Shown: in pieces, positions 1 through 6,418 of the stretch
How the letters are laid out: each line of letters begins with the position of its first letter
How positions within the stretch are numbered: position 1 is the stretch's first letter
Source of the DNA: Dehalococcoidales bacterium
GTDB taxonomy: Bacteria; Chloroflexota; Dehalococcoidia; Dehalococcoidales; UBA5760
Length of the DNA stretch: 12,699 nucleotides
Direction of reading: 5' to 3'
NCBI GenBank assembly: GCA_028717305.1
Contig: JAQUOC010000031.1
Span: 1 to 12,699, forward strand
Translations under genes and position numbers: made by a program
The notes under the pieces: generated by a model
Database searches by the model: none
Told to the model about the DNA's origin: nothing
The model's input: the letters and a program-made list of their open reading frames with translations, nothing else

Positions 1-186
1 AGCCTGGAAGCTTAATATAACAAACCCCTTTGCTTATAACTATAAGCTGAGAGATGCCGCTTGTCAAGTATATTTCTGCCGCCGCCTTACGAGAAAGAGC
101 TCCTGTTAATCCTTTCGGGTATGCCGGTCCCTGCTCAATATAAGAAAAATGTCATTACCCTATTTGCTCCGGCCCCGGCCTGTGCT

Positions 187-687
187 ATGATTACCGATAT
201 GGAGATTGATATCCTGGTTGATGAAGGACTTGCCGGATGCCCGGATGCACCCTGGCTCGAAGAGGTAGCCGAACGGGTCCTTGCTGCCCAGGGTATCGGC
301 TCTCAAGCCGAGCTCGGGCTTTTTATTACCAGTCAGGAAAGGATACGGGAGCTAAACCGGAGCTATCTGGGCAAAGACAGACCTACCGACGTGATAGCCT
401 TCCATATGCTGCCCGGCGGAGAGGAGAGTAAGTTCGTTCTGCCTCCTGACGGAGTATTACACCTCGGTGAAGTCGTCATTTCCTATCCCCAGGCGGTAAT
501 ACAGGCCGAGCAGCAGGGTCATTCCATAATGAAAGAGGTGGCTATTCTTACTATTCACGGCATACTCCATCTCCTGGGCTATCAGGATGAAGAGCCGGAG
601 TTGAAGCGCCGCATGGCGATCAGGGAAGCGGAGATACTGGGTATGATCGGGGACATACTGAAACAAGGGGAGGCTCCGAGAAGGTGA
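187..687 (+). CDS. ybeY: YbeY-like rRNA maturation factor / endoribonuclease, divergent active site
   Basis: YbeY is a single-domain metalloprotein that acts in 16S rRNA 3'-end maturation and ribosome quality control. The 166-residue product (about 150 is usual) has the family core: LNRSYLGKDRPTDVIAF at about residues 57-73 and HGILHLLGYQDEE at 124-136. Two positions normally strongly conserved differ. The arginine after the tyrosine in the YR-x-KD segment is Leu61, and the third metal-ligand histidine of the H-x3-H-x5-H motif is Asp134 (His124 and His128 are kept). Asp could still bind zinc, so activity is not excluded. The ATG at 187 was chosen because family members begin near this strand; the frame stays open back to a TTG at 61, but that 42-residue extension has no family counterpart. 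ATG 199 is an alternative. The stop overlaps the next start (GTGA), implying translational coupling. The family call is firm; the start is uncertain. Confidence 0.88.
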   Translation: MITDMEIDILVDEGLAGCPDAPWLEEVAERVLAAQGIGSQAELGLFITSQERIRELNRSYLGKDRPTDVIAFHMLPGGEESKFVLPPDGVLHLGEVVISYPQAVIQAEQQGHSIMKEVAILTIHGILHLLGYQDEEPELKRRMAIREAEILGMIGDILKQGEAPRR

Positions 688-1256
688 AAGTCCTCGGTAT
701 CAGCGGCAGCCCGCGGCGGGGTGGTAATACCGACCTTCTTCTTGGTGAGGTCATGAAGGGTGCTGCCGGCCGGGGTGCCGAGATAAAAACCATTATCCTT
801 AATGAGCTCGATATCACACCCTGCCAGCACTGTGATGCCTGCTTAAGGGCAGGTAGATGCATCATAAACGACGATATGCAGACGGTCTATCGCGAGCTCG
901 AAGAAGCAGACCGGGTAGTCCTGGCCTCACCGGTCCACTTCCTGGGCCCGACGGCCCAGATGAAGGCGATGATCGACCGCTGTCAGGCACTCTGGGCAAG
1001 GAAGTACATCCTTAAGACAGCGCCGCTAGGCGACCGGCGAGAGAGAAAGGGCCTCTTTGTTTCCGCCGGCGCCCTGAAGATGGCTAACCTCTTCGAGCCG
1101 TCTCTGGCGATAGTAAAGGCCCTTTTTACCGTCCTGGATATCACCTATGCCGGCGAGCTGGTGTTTCGCGGTATAGATGAGAAGGGCATTATCAGCAAGC
1201 ACCCCGATGCCCTGCGCCGGGCTTTTCTCGCCGGACAAGGACTGGGTGACAATTAA
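684..1256 (+). CDS. Iron-sulfur flavoprotein (Isf-like), NADPH-dependent FMN reductase / flavodoxin-fold family
   Basis: Predicted cytoplasmic redox protein binding FMN and a [4Fe-4S] cluster, of the kind used for electron transfer or oxygen/peroxide defence in anaerobes. The flavodoxin-like fold is shown by the N-terminal phosphate loop GISGSPRRGGNTD (residues 5-17) and the ASPVHFLGPTAQMKAMIDR segment (about 81-99), where the P-x-x-x-x-x-P-x-x-M-K pattern is typical of the FMN_red family. The compact cysteine motif C47-x2-C50-x2-C53-x5-C59 marks the Isf branch rather than plain NADPH:FMN reductases. Length (190 aa) is normal. The GTG start at 684 overlaps the ybeY stop by 4 bases and has GGGGAGG 10 bases upstream. 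The electron partner cannot be deduced from the window. Confidence 0.85.
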   Translation: MKVLGISGSPRRGGNTDLLLGEVMKGAAGRGAEIKTIILNELDITPCQHCDACLRAGRCIINDDMQTVYRELEEADRVVLASPVHFLGPTAQMKAMIDRCQALWARKYILKTAPLGDRRERKGLFVSAGALKMANLFEPSLAIVKALFTVLDITYAGELVFRGIDEKGIISKHPDALRRAFLAGQGLGDN

Positions 1257-1319
1257 CCGGCTTCAGCGACCTGCCCGACGCCGCCTGAGCGCCAGCGGTA
1301 TGGTTATACCAGGGCAATT

Positions 1320-1649
1320 TTGACCAGGAGACTGTATTCTATAATGACAGCGGTACAAATAGCAACGAAGTGGCAATCAATGGTCGATCTGGGGGTGAAG
1401 CGCTTCATACATACCGATATCGGCTGCGACGGCACCCTCACCGAACCGAACTTCAGCAGCATCACACGGATGGTCGATGCTATTAAACTGCCTATCATTG
1501 CCGCCGGCGGTACCTCATCGCTAGACCAGATCAGACTGCTCAGCCAACTCGGTGTGGAGGGCACTATCGTCGGTAAGGCACTCTACACCGGTGATATCGA
1601 TCTAAAACAGGCGCTGGATACAGTCAGCCCGCCGGTCAAGATTTGCTAG
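1320..1649 (+). pseudogene. hisA: hisA remnant: C-terminal half of phosphoribosyl-ProFAR isomerase
   Basis: HisA isomerises ProFAR in histidine biosynthesis and is a (beta/alpha)8 barrel of about 240 residues. Only about 100 residues are here, matching the last three or four beta/alpha units: GVKRFIHTDIGCDGTL (the HT-D/E-I-x2-DGTL motif), PIIAAGGTSSLDQI (phosphate-binding GG) and GTIVGKALYTGDIDL (second phosphate loop and terminus). The N-terminal half, including the catalytic Asp on strand 1 and the one on strand 5, has no counterpart between the stop of the preceding gene (1256) and this point. The frame reads open upstream to 1257 without further similarity. A start could be the TTG at 1320 or the ATG at 1344. 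There is no internal frameshift, so a shortened protein could be made, but it should not isomerise ProFAR. Most likely a deletion remnant. Confidence 0.72.
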
Positions 1650-1715
1650 GCAGGCTCGGTTCCTAATGGCCTATCATAGACTGCCCCGGATGCTTTCTAA
1701 CGGGAGGAACTCGAA

Positions 1716-2894
1716 TTGTACGACGTGGTAGTTATCGGCGGAGGACCGACCGGGAGCCAGACCGCGTATCAACTGGCCAAGAGAGGATACCGGGTGCTGG
1801 TGCTGGAGCAGAAGTCCAGGCCTGGAGAAGGAGTCTGCTGTACCGGTGTTATTGGCAGCGAATGTATCCGCTCTTTCGCTGTTGACGACAGTCTCATTCT
1901 AGGCCGGGTGAACAGCGCCCGGGCCTTCTCTCCTTCCGGTAAATCACTCAGCCTATGGCTTCCGGAGACTCAGGCTTTTATCATAGACAGGGCCACCTTT
2001 GATGCTGCCCTAGCCAACCGGGCTCAGCAGGAGGGCGCCGAATATTGCCTCAACAGCAGGGCCGTTAATATTGAGACGAAAGATGATGAGGCTATCATCG
2101 AAGTGCTCCGGCAGGGAGAAGAGTTCACCATTGAAGCACAGGCAGTAGTTATCGCTTCAGGGTTTGCTTCCCGATTGGCCGAAGGGATGGGGATGGGGAG
2201 AATCAAACATTTCGTACTGGGAGCTCAAGCCGAGGTGACAACGACCGGGATAACCGGGGTGGAAGTCTACTTCGGTAGTGAAGTAGCTCCCGGATTTTTT
2301 GCCTGGTTGGTGCCCATCTCACCAGTTAAAGCCCGGCTGGGTCTGCTCTCAGACCACAGCCCCGGATTTTATCTCAAGAGGCTCATATCAACCCTACTGG
2401 TTCAGGGAAAGATAGCCGCGTATGAGGCCGAGCCAAAATATGGTGGTGTTTCGTTGAAGCCGATAATCAGGACCTATGGCGAGCGGCTGCTGGTAGTGGG
2501 AACAGCAGCGGGGCAGGTAAAACCGACCACCGGCGGCGGCATCTACTATGGCCTGTTGTGTGCCGATATCGCGGCGGATAACCTGCACCGGGCGATATCG
2601 AGCAACGACCTGTCAGTCGGCAGGCTGGCTGGCTATCAGCAGGAGTGGAAAAAGAAGCTGGGAAGAGAACTGAGCACGGGTTACCGGGTGCGTAAATTGT
2701 ATCAACTCCTGAGCGACGGGCAAATCGACAGCATGTTTAATACGCTAGCAGAAAACGGCATGGTCGACCTCCTGCTGAAAGCCGATGACGTTTCTTTTGA
2801 CTGGCATAGCATCGGCCTACTAAGGATGCTGGGGCAGGTAGTAATATCCAAGGCCGTTGAACTAGCCAGGGCACCTTTTCGCCAGGGTGGCTGA
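1716..2894 (+). CDS. FAD-dependent oxidoreductase, geranylgeranyl reductase family
   Basis: Predicted flavoenzyme of the geranylgeranyl reductase / digeranylgeranylglycerophospholipid reductase group, which reduces isoprenoid double bonds in lipids, quinones or pigments. The N-terminal Rossmann motif is VVVIGGGPTGSQTA (residues 4-17), with the ribose-binding Glu31 closing strand 2. Cys42-Cys43 in GVCCTGVIG sit where the family has its CGG(G) loop. DRATFDAALANRA (91-103), PGFFAWLVPIS (192-202) and the second FAD motif VGTAAGQVKPTTGGGIYYG (261-279) follow in the family order. In that last motif the usual Gly-Asp is Gly-Thr. Length (392 aa) is typical. The TTG start at 1716 is supported by GGGAGG at 1702-1707 with an 8-base spacer and by the Rossmann fold beginning at once. 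The physiological substrate is unknown. Confidence 0.85.
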   Translation: MYDVVVIGGGPTGSQTAYQLAKRGYRVLVLEQKSRPGEGVCCTGVIGSECIRSFAVDDSLILGRVNSARAFSPSGKSLSLWLPETQAFIIDRATFDAALANRAQQEGAEYCLNSRAVNIETKDDEAIIEVLRQGEEFTIEAQAVVIASGFASRLAEGMGMGRIKHFVLGAQAEVTTTGITGVEVYFGSEVAPGFFAWLVPISPVKARLGLLSDHSPGFYLKRLISTLLVQGKIAAYEAEPKYGGVSLKPIIRTYGERLLVVGTAAGQVKPTTGGGIYYGLLCADIAADNLHRAISSNDLSVGRLAGYQQEWKKKLGRELSTGYRVRKLYQLLSDGQIDSMFNTLAENGMVDLLLKADDVSFDWHSIGLLRMLGQVVISKAVELARAPFRQGG

Positions 2895-2904
2895 GCTATA
2901 GGAT

Positions 2905-2922
2905 ACCCGAATCGTTTCGGGT
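2905..2922 (+). terminator. Short GC-rich hairpin after the flavoenzyme gene
   Basis: A perfect 7-bp stem, ACCCGAA (2905-2911) with TTCGGGT (2916-2922), closes a 4-base TCGT loop just past the stop at 2894. No T-run follows, so it is a weak intrinsic terminator candidate or an mRNA 3'-end stabiliser. Confidence 0.4.
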
Positions 2923-3016
2923 GCCCCGATCCGGGAAAAGAACATCCTCCATCACTCCATTACCATGACAGGATGACCAGGTAACGCCTCACCAATCACA
3001 GGAATCTTACAGCAGG

Positions 3017-3045
3017 TTGACTGCCATCGCACTGGTGTTTACAAT
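3017..3045 (+). promoter_or_regulatory. Sigma-70-type promoter for the GreA-like gene
   Basis: TTGACT (-35, 3017-3022) and TACAAT (-10, 3040-3045) are separated by exactly 17 bases. Transcription would begin near 3052, leaving a leader of about 44 bases before the GTG at 3096. This is one of the best promoter matches in the window and makes the following gene an independent unit. Confidence 0.72.
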
Positions 3046-3095
3046 AGGTCAAGAAAAACGACCATTTGTAGTTTTTCGGGGGGGGTGTCCTGCAG

Positions 3096-3902
3096 GTGAG
3101 TGCTGGCAATCAGAGAATGACATTGAGGGAAGCTGCTACTTCCTTTCTGGTCAGTTTAGCACCGGAAGAGAGGGAGGCGAGTCAGCAGGAGGTCTATAAG
3201 TTCATCCGCTTTTACGGTAGTGAACGCACTTTTATCGAGCTATCTGCCCCCGATATAGGTAACTACGCCGAACGGTTATCGTTATCTGACGCCGACTACT
3301 CTAGAAAGCTGGAGTTGGTACGGACCTTCCTGATTTATGCCAGGAAGGCAGGCTGGAGCAAGGCCAATCTGGCTATTCATCTTAAGGCCAGAAAAGGCAA
3401 GGCACCGGGCCAGCCGGTTTTCTCCCGGCGTCTGCCGCAGACGGTGACCTTAACCAAAGAGGGATATGCCGAAATGGAGAGATCGCTGGCTACCTTAAAG
3501 AGCAGGCGTATCGAAGCTATCGATGAAATACGCCGGGCTGCCGCGGATAAGGACTTCCGTGAGAATGCACCTCTGGATGCGGCTAAAGAACAGCGCAGTT
3601 ATCTGGAGGGCCAGATCAGGGAACTGGAAGAGACACTGAAGTCAGCAGTCATTATTGATAAGAAGCAGGAGACTTCTCTTAAAATAGGAATTGGTAACAG
3701 CATTGTTCTGCGTGACCTGACTTCCGGTGCAGAGCTGTGCTATGTGCTGGTTGCTCCCAAGGAGGTAGACCCGAGCCGGGGGAAGATCTCTACCGCTTCA
3801 CCGATTGGGAAAGCGGTCACGGGACGGGGTCAGGGAGAGATAGTGGAGGTAGTAGCACCAGCCGGTAAGATACGCTACGAGATTAAAAGAATCGAGCACT
3901 AA
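3096..3902 (+). CDS. GreA/GreB-type transcription elongation factor with an extra N-terminal SAM-like domain
   Basis: Gre factors insert a coiled coil into the RNA polymerase secondary channel and stimulate cleavage of backtracked RNA. Residues from about 113 to 268 form a complete Gre protein. The coiled coil (about 118-190) carries DKDFRENAPLDAAKEQ, where Asp153 and Glu156 match the catalytic acidic pair at the GreA tip (Asp41/Glu44 in E. coli). The FKBP-like C-terminal domain ends with SPIGKAVTGRGQGEIVEV and APAGKIRYEIKRIEH. The first 110 residues are extra: helical, with REAATSFLVSL, EVYKFIRFYG, LSAPDIGNYAERL and VRTFLIYARKAGW, resembling the core-binding domain of tyrosine recombinases but with no catalytic recombinase domain. 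A normal GreA is about 158 residues. The GTG start at 3096 has an 8-G run 10 bases upstream as possible Shine-Dalgarno site; ATG 3117 is an alternative. The Gre assignment is strong; the N-terminal domain identity rests on pattern similarity. Confidence 0.85.
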   Translation: MSAGNQRMTLREAATSFLVSLAPEEREASQQEVYKFIRFYGSERTFIELSAPDIGNYAERLSLSDADYSRKLELVRTFLIYARKAGWSKANLAIHLKARKGKAPGQPVFSRRLPQTVTLTKEGYAEMERSLATLKSRRIEAIDEIRRAAADKDFRENAPLDAAKEQRSYLEGQIRELEETLKSAVIIDKKQETSLKIGIGNSIVLRDLTSGAELCYVLVAPKEVDPSRGKISTASPIGKAVTGRGQGEIVEVVAPAGKIRYEIKRIEH

Positions 3903-3929
3903 ACGCTCCAAGGATGCTCATTATCCGGG

Positions 3930-3955
3930 AGCCGTTTATCACCAATAAGACGGCT
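3930..3955. terminator. Hairpin between convergent genes
   Basis: AGCCGT+TTAT (3930-3939) pairs with ATAA+ACGGCT (3945-3955, one bulged G) around a CACCA loop. It lies between the stop of the Gre-like gene and the stop of the opposing DUF169 gene, which it touches. Neither side has a good T-run, so termination strength is uncertain. Confidence 0.35.
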
Positions 3956-4691
3956 ACCCTTTATCAGAGGCCGGGATTCTGGCCAGTAGCCTGAGTAGAG
4001 AGTCCGGCCTGGCGCTACCAGAACTGCTTAGCTCAATACTATTCACAACCCGTATCAACCTCGAATAGGGCACACCGACCGCCATTTCCTCGGCCCGGTA
4101 TCGTCCGAATGCCCGGCAGGTCATATCCAGAAGACTTATTCCTATTTTCCCGGTCGTAATTGGAGCGGCGATAACCCCGGAGCAGAGAGGTTCTCCATGT
4201 ACCGCATCCATCTCGCCAGTTTCAAAAGCGTCGAGATGTAGAATACGGCTAATCTGGAATGGCGTCCCCACGAATATAACGACCTGCGGTCTGAAGCTAG
4301 CCCGCTCCAGAGGAGCAAAGGCAATATACCCACCCTGATCAGGAGCCACTCGCTTGACCTGGGCAAGCCTTCTACAAGCAGCATCCTGCGAGGCAACCAG
4401 CTTTTCAACCTCAACCAGAGAATCTTCGATATTCTTCCCTTGGGACCTGCCTATGCCCAGATGTTCCCCGCCACCACAGATAACATCGGCCCCTGAACAA
4501 CAAAAGACGGCACCCATTCTGGCACTTTGAACCATAATACAAAGTGTCGCTTTGTGCCGCCACTTCTTTAGGTCCCGGACCGGTTCCGGCATGATCGCCA
4601 CCGCAACCGGGCTCCCGTCAAGCTCCAGAACCTCTTTTAACCTGGCAGAATAAGACGCCTTACCCAGCTGTACATCCACCTGTTCAGGCAT
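3954..4691 (-). CDS. DUF169 family protein
   Basis: Uncharacterised DUF169 (COG2043-type) protein, 245 residues, common in anaerobic bacteria and archaea; its biochemical role is not established. Visible features: an N-terminal strand-turn LDGSPVAVAI (24-33) that is characteristic of the family, four cysteines (Cys51, Cys64, Cys65, Cys72) in LCIMVQSARMGAVFCCSGAD and the following CGGG segment, and later APLERASFRPQVVIFVGTP (about 127-145) and LCSGVIAAPITTGKIGISL. The cysteines might bind a metal or cofactor, but that is inference. No signal peptide or membrane segment. The start at 4691 has only a weak upstream GGGTG. It faces the Gre-like gene tail to tail and lies downstream of the DUF5679 terminator, so it is probably its own unit, although no clear promoter was found. 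Confidence 0.75.
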   Translation of the reverse strand: MPEQVDVQLGKASYSARLKEVLELDGSPVAVAIMPEPVRDLKKWRHKATLCIMVQSARMGAVFCCSGADVICGGGEHLGIGRSQGKNIEDSLVEVEKLVASQDAACRRLAQVKRVAPDQGGYIAFAPLERASFRPQVVIFVGTPFQISRILHLDAFETGEMDAVHGEPLCSGVIAAPITTGKIGISLLDMTCRAFGRYRAEEMAVGVPYSRLIRVVNSIELSSSGSARPDSLLRLLARIPASDKG

Positions 4692-4812
4692 AGCACACCC
4701 TACGAATTAGAAGAACTCGCTCCTGTTTTGCCATTCCAGCACAGGCAGACAAACAACCACACACTGCACGACTTGCATCGGCAGCAGGCCAGCTTTGAAC
4801 GATGATCCAATG

Positions 4813-4850
4813 AAAAAATTGAGGAGAGTCGGTTGACCGACTCTCCTCAA
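4813..4850 (-). terminator. Perfect rho-independent terminator of the DUF5679 gene
   Basis: A perfect 14-bp inverted repeat, TTGAGGAGAGTCGG (4819-4832) and CCGACTCTCCTCAA (4837-4850), closes a 4-base loop. On the - strand it is followed at once by six T (4818-4813). It begins 13 bases after the stop of the mini-gene. Confidence 0.9.
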
Positions 4851-4863
4851 ATACCAGTTGAGA

Positions 4864-5004
4864 CTAAGCTTTACCAATACGGAAGACCTTGGTTCCACAT
4901 GCCGGGCACACACCCTGAGTAGCAGGGCGGCCGTTCTTCATTGTAATAGCCCTTGCGCCTTTGATTTCAACCTTCTTCCTGCACTTAACACAATACGCCT
5001 GCAT
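4864..5004 (-). CDS. DUF5679 zinc-ribbon mini-protein (46 aa)
   Basis: A short complete gene. The product starts MQAYCVKCRKKVEIKG and ends CPACGTKVFRIGKA, with KNGRPATQG in between: the layout of the DUF5679 family of tiny treble-clef or zinc-ribbon proteins. Two knuckles, C5-x2-C8 and C33-x2-C36, should bind one zinc ion. Basic residues make a nucleic-acid or ribosome-associated role conceivable, but no function is established for the family as far as I know. The start is fixed by an ideal Shine-Dalgarno sequence, AAGGAGGT, at 5017-5010 (5 bases before the ATG). It has its own promoter and a perfect terminator, so it is a monocistronic, probably well-expressed gene. Confidence 0.88.
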   Translation of the reverse strand: MQAYCVKCRKKVEIKGARAITMKNGRPATQGVCPACGTKVFRIGKA

Positions 5005-5038
5005 TTTGGACCTCCTTAATTAATAAGAGCTAGGCAAG

Positions 5039-5067
5039 AGATTATCACATAGTCAGTCATTAGTCAA
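5039..5067 (-). promoter_or_regulatory. Sigma-70-type promoter for the DUF5679 gene
   Basis: Read on the - strand: TTGACT (-35, 5067-5062), 17-base spacer, TAATCT (-10, 5044-5039). Transcription would start near 5032, giving a leader of about 28 bases ending in the strong ribosome-binding site of the gene at 5004. Confidence 0.75.
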
Positions 5068-5119
5068 GAGTTTATTTCACAATTATCGGTTAATTTCTTA
5101 AAAAATTCTTCCTTCCGAC

Positions 5120-5746
5120 TCACCCGACCCCCAAGCTTTTGTCAGCCAAACCCTGTTTAGCAATCCTCTGCCATAATTCCCCTACCTTTACCTTGAGCTC
5201 TTCCAAGCTGCAATCGGTATCTATGGTAACATCGGCACAGCCTATCTGCTCCCGCGACGGTACCTGGGAGTGGATTCTGGCCAGGGACTCATCTCTGGAT
5301 AGTCCACTCCTTTCCTGCAGACGCCTTAGCACAGCAGCTTCGGAAGCAGTGGTAACCCATATCTCATCTATTAACGAGGTCCAACCCGCCTTCGGTAGGA
5401 GAGGAGCTTCCAGTATGACCACATCGACTCCCATCCTCCGGCATTCCTCGAGCCGGGCTTTTGTCATTTGATAAATACGGGGATGCGTTATCTGATTAAG
5501 CTTTGACAGTAATTCGGAGTTACCGAATACCAGCTCCCCCAACCTCCTGCGGTCGATGCTGCCATCGGGGGTGAGCACCTGCCTGCCAAAGGTATTGACC
5601 ACTTTGTGCCATACTCCGGTATCAGATTCAAGAACCTCATGCCCTATCTTATCGGCATCTATGACCACAGCACCCAGCTCCTCTAGAAACCGGGCAACAG
5701 TGCTCTTGCCGCTGCAGATACCGCCGGTAAGCCCTATGGTCTTCAT
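5120..5746 (-). CDS. coaE: Dephospho-CoA kinase
   Basis: CoaE phosphorylates the 3'-hydroxyl of dephospho-CoA with ATP, the last step of coenzyme A synthesis, in the cytoplasm. The 208-residue product has the P-loop GLTGGICSGKST (residues 5-16), the VVIDADKIGHEVL segment (27-39) that carries the catalytic Asp of the D-x-D pair, an ITHPRIYQ segment in the CoA-binding region, and EAPLLPKAGWTSLIDEIWVT, the nucleotide-kinase strand preceding the lid (about 114-133). Length is normal. The start at 5746 precedes a family-typical N-terminus; the ribosome-binding site is weak. A promoter lies immediately upstream on the - strand. The next gene on this strand (DUF5679) has its own promoter, so coaE is probably transcribed alone or with read-through. 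Confidence 0.93.
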   Translation of the reverse strand: MKTIGLTGGICSGKSTVARFLEELGAVVIDADKIGHEVLESDTGVWHKVVNTFGRQVLTPDGSIDRRRLGELVFGNSELLSKLNQITHPRIYQMTKARLEECRRMGVDVVILEAPLLPKAGWTSLIDEIWVTTASEAAVLRRLQERSGLSRDESLARIHSQVPSREQIGCADVTIDTDCSLEELKVKVGELWQRIAKQGLADKSLGVG

Positions 5747-5764
5747 CGTGAACCAACTCTAGTC

Positions 5765-5794
5765 AGTCTACCTGTCAAATACCAGGATAGTCAA
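5765..5794 (-). promoter_or_regulatory. Candidate promoter for coaE
   Basis: On the - strand: TTGACT (5794-5789), 18-base spacer, TAGACT (5770-5765). The predicted start near 5758 would leave only about 12 leader bases before the ATG at 5746, which fits the weak Shine-Dalgarno signal. Confidence 0.5.
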
Positions 5795-5833
5795 GGGACT
5801 CTCTTGCCGCCCTTTCTCGGATCCGCTAATTTC

Positions 5834-5865
5834 TTAACGGAAAATTAACATTCAGCGCCTAAAAT
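5834..5865 (+). promoter_or_regulatory. Direct-repeat operator and promoter, site 1 (before the secreted protein gene)
   Basis: TTAACG (5834-5839) and TTAACA (5845-5850) are direct repeats with an 11-bp period. Nine bases later comes TAAAAT (5860-5865), a plausible -10. There is no good -35 hexamer; the second repeat occupies that region, as in PhoB-type activated promoters. The start would be near 5872, 27 bases before the ATG at 5899. The same layout recurs at 6486-6517 and 8667-8698. Confidence 0.6.
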
Positions 5866-5898
5866 GATATTGATACCAGTAGAAAGGGGGTGAATGAA

Positions 5899-6369
5899 AT
5901 GCAACCGATGCAAATAATAAAAGAAGGAGGTAAAAAGGAAATCTGGAAGAAAAAGAAATTCGTTATCCCGTTAGTAACTGCCGTGGCGCTGACCGGTATT
6001 CTGGCCGGGTCGGTCTTTGCTCAGGAGGAAGATGAGGTCAATCCCCAGCCGGGAGGAACACTGATCGAGCGACTTGCAGAGAAGCTGGGCATCGAACAGT
6101 CGGAGCTTGAGACAGCCTTTGCTGAGGTCCGAAGCGAGATGATGGATGATGCACTGAATAACCGCCTGGAGAAACTGATAGAGCAGGGGAGGTTGACCCA
6201 GGAAGAAGCCGAACAGTTCAAGGAGTGGTGGCAGGCTAGACCTGAGATGGATCTGGGCGGCTTTGGCATCCACCCTGGTAACCCCGGTGGCGGTCAACCT
6301 GGAGCTGCCTTCGGCCCCTGTTGCCCCGGTGATCGGAGTAACCGGTGGGAAGCTAACCCCACATCATAG
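5899..6369 (+). CDS. Small secreted or membrane-anchored acidic protein, function unknown
   Basis: I do not recognise a named family. The 156-residue product has a lysine-rich N-terminus (KKEIWKKKKF), a hydrophobic segment (about 21-39) and a likely signal peptidase site after VFA (39-41) in front of an acidic stretch, so export is expected. The mature part holds LIERLAEKLGIEQSELETAF (55-74) and RLEKLIEQGRLTQEEAEQ (89-106), helical repeats common in small exported proteins of related bacteria, then a Gly/Pro-rich tail with a Cys-Cys pair at 141-142. The ATG at 5899 has GGGGG 8 bases upstream; an in-frame GTG lies at 5890. A perfect Shine-Dalgarno sequence (AAGGAGGT, 5924-5931) occurs inside the frame, 9 bases before an ATC codon at 5941, just where such proteins usually begin. 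The gene shares its promoter layout with the two-component system and transporter downstream. Confidence 0.72.
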   Translation: MQPMQIIKEGGKKEIWKKKKFVIPLVTAVALTGILAGSVFAQEEDEVNPQPGGTLIERLAEKLGIEQSELETAFAEVRSEMMDDALNNRLEKLIEQGRLTQEEAEQFKEWWQARPEMDLGGFGIHPGNPGGGQPGAAFGPCCPGDRSNRWEANPTS

Positions 6370-6412
6370 CCCCAAAGCTCTCGCGGGAGAAGCTTTGCCG
6401 GGGTTGGGCTAT
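6366..6412 (+). terminator. Long compound hairpin at the stop codon of the secreted protein gene
   Basis: An outer stem, ATAGCCC (6366-6372) with GGGCTAT (6406-6412), encloses an inner stem, CAAAGCT (6373-6379) with AGCTTTG (6391-6397). It includes the TAG stop. No T-run follows. It is probably an mRNA 3'-end structure acting together with the next hairpin. Confidence 0.45.
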
Positions 6413-6418
6413 GCGAGC

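Noticed and set aside
32..47. Palindrome GCTTATA-AC-TATAAGC
   Set aside because: AT-rich with a two-base loop and no T-run; not convincing as terminator or operator.
2..109. Open frame of 35 codons entering from the left edge, as a possible C-terminal tail of an upstream gene
   Set aside because: No recognisable motif and too short to distinguish from chance; it overlaps the in-frame upstream extension of ybeY.
61..186. N-terminal extension of ybeY from a TTG start
   Set aside because: The 42 residues have no YbeY family counterpart and no Shine-Dalgarno site; ATG 187 fits the family length better.
3017..3199. 60-codon ORF starting with TTG
   Set aside because: Its start is the -35 element of the promoter and it overlaps the Gre-like gene in another frame; no protein features.
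4707..4913. 68-codon ORF on the - strand
   Set aside because: It runs through the DUF5679 gene end and across the terminator hairpin; a shadow frame.
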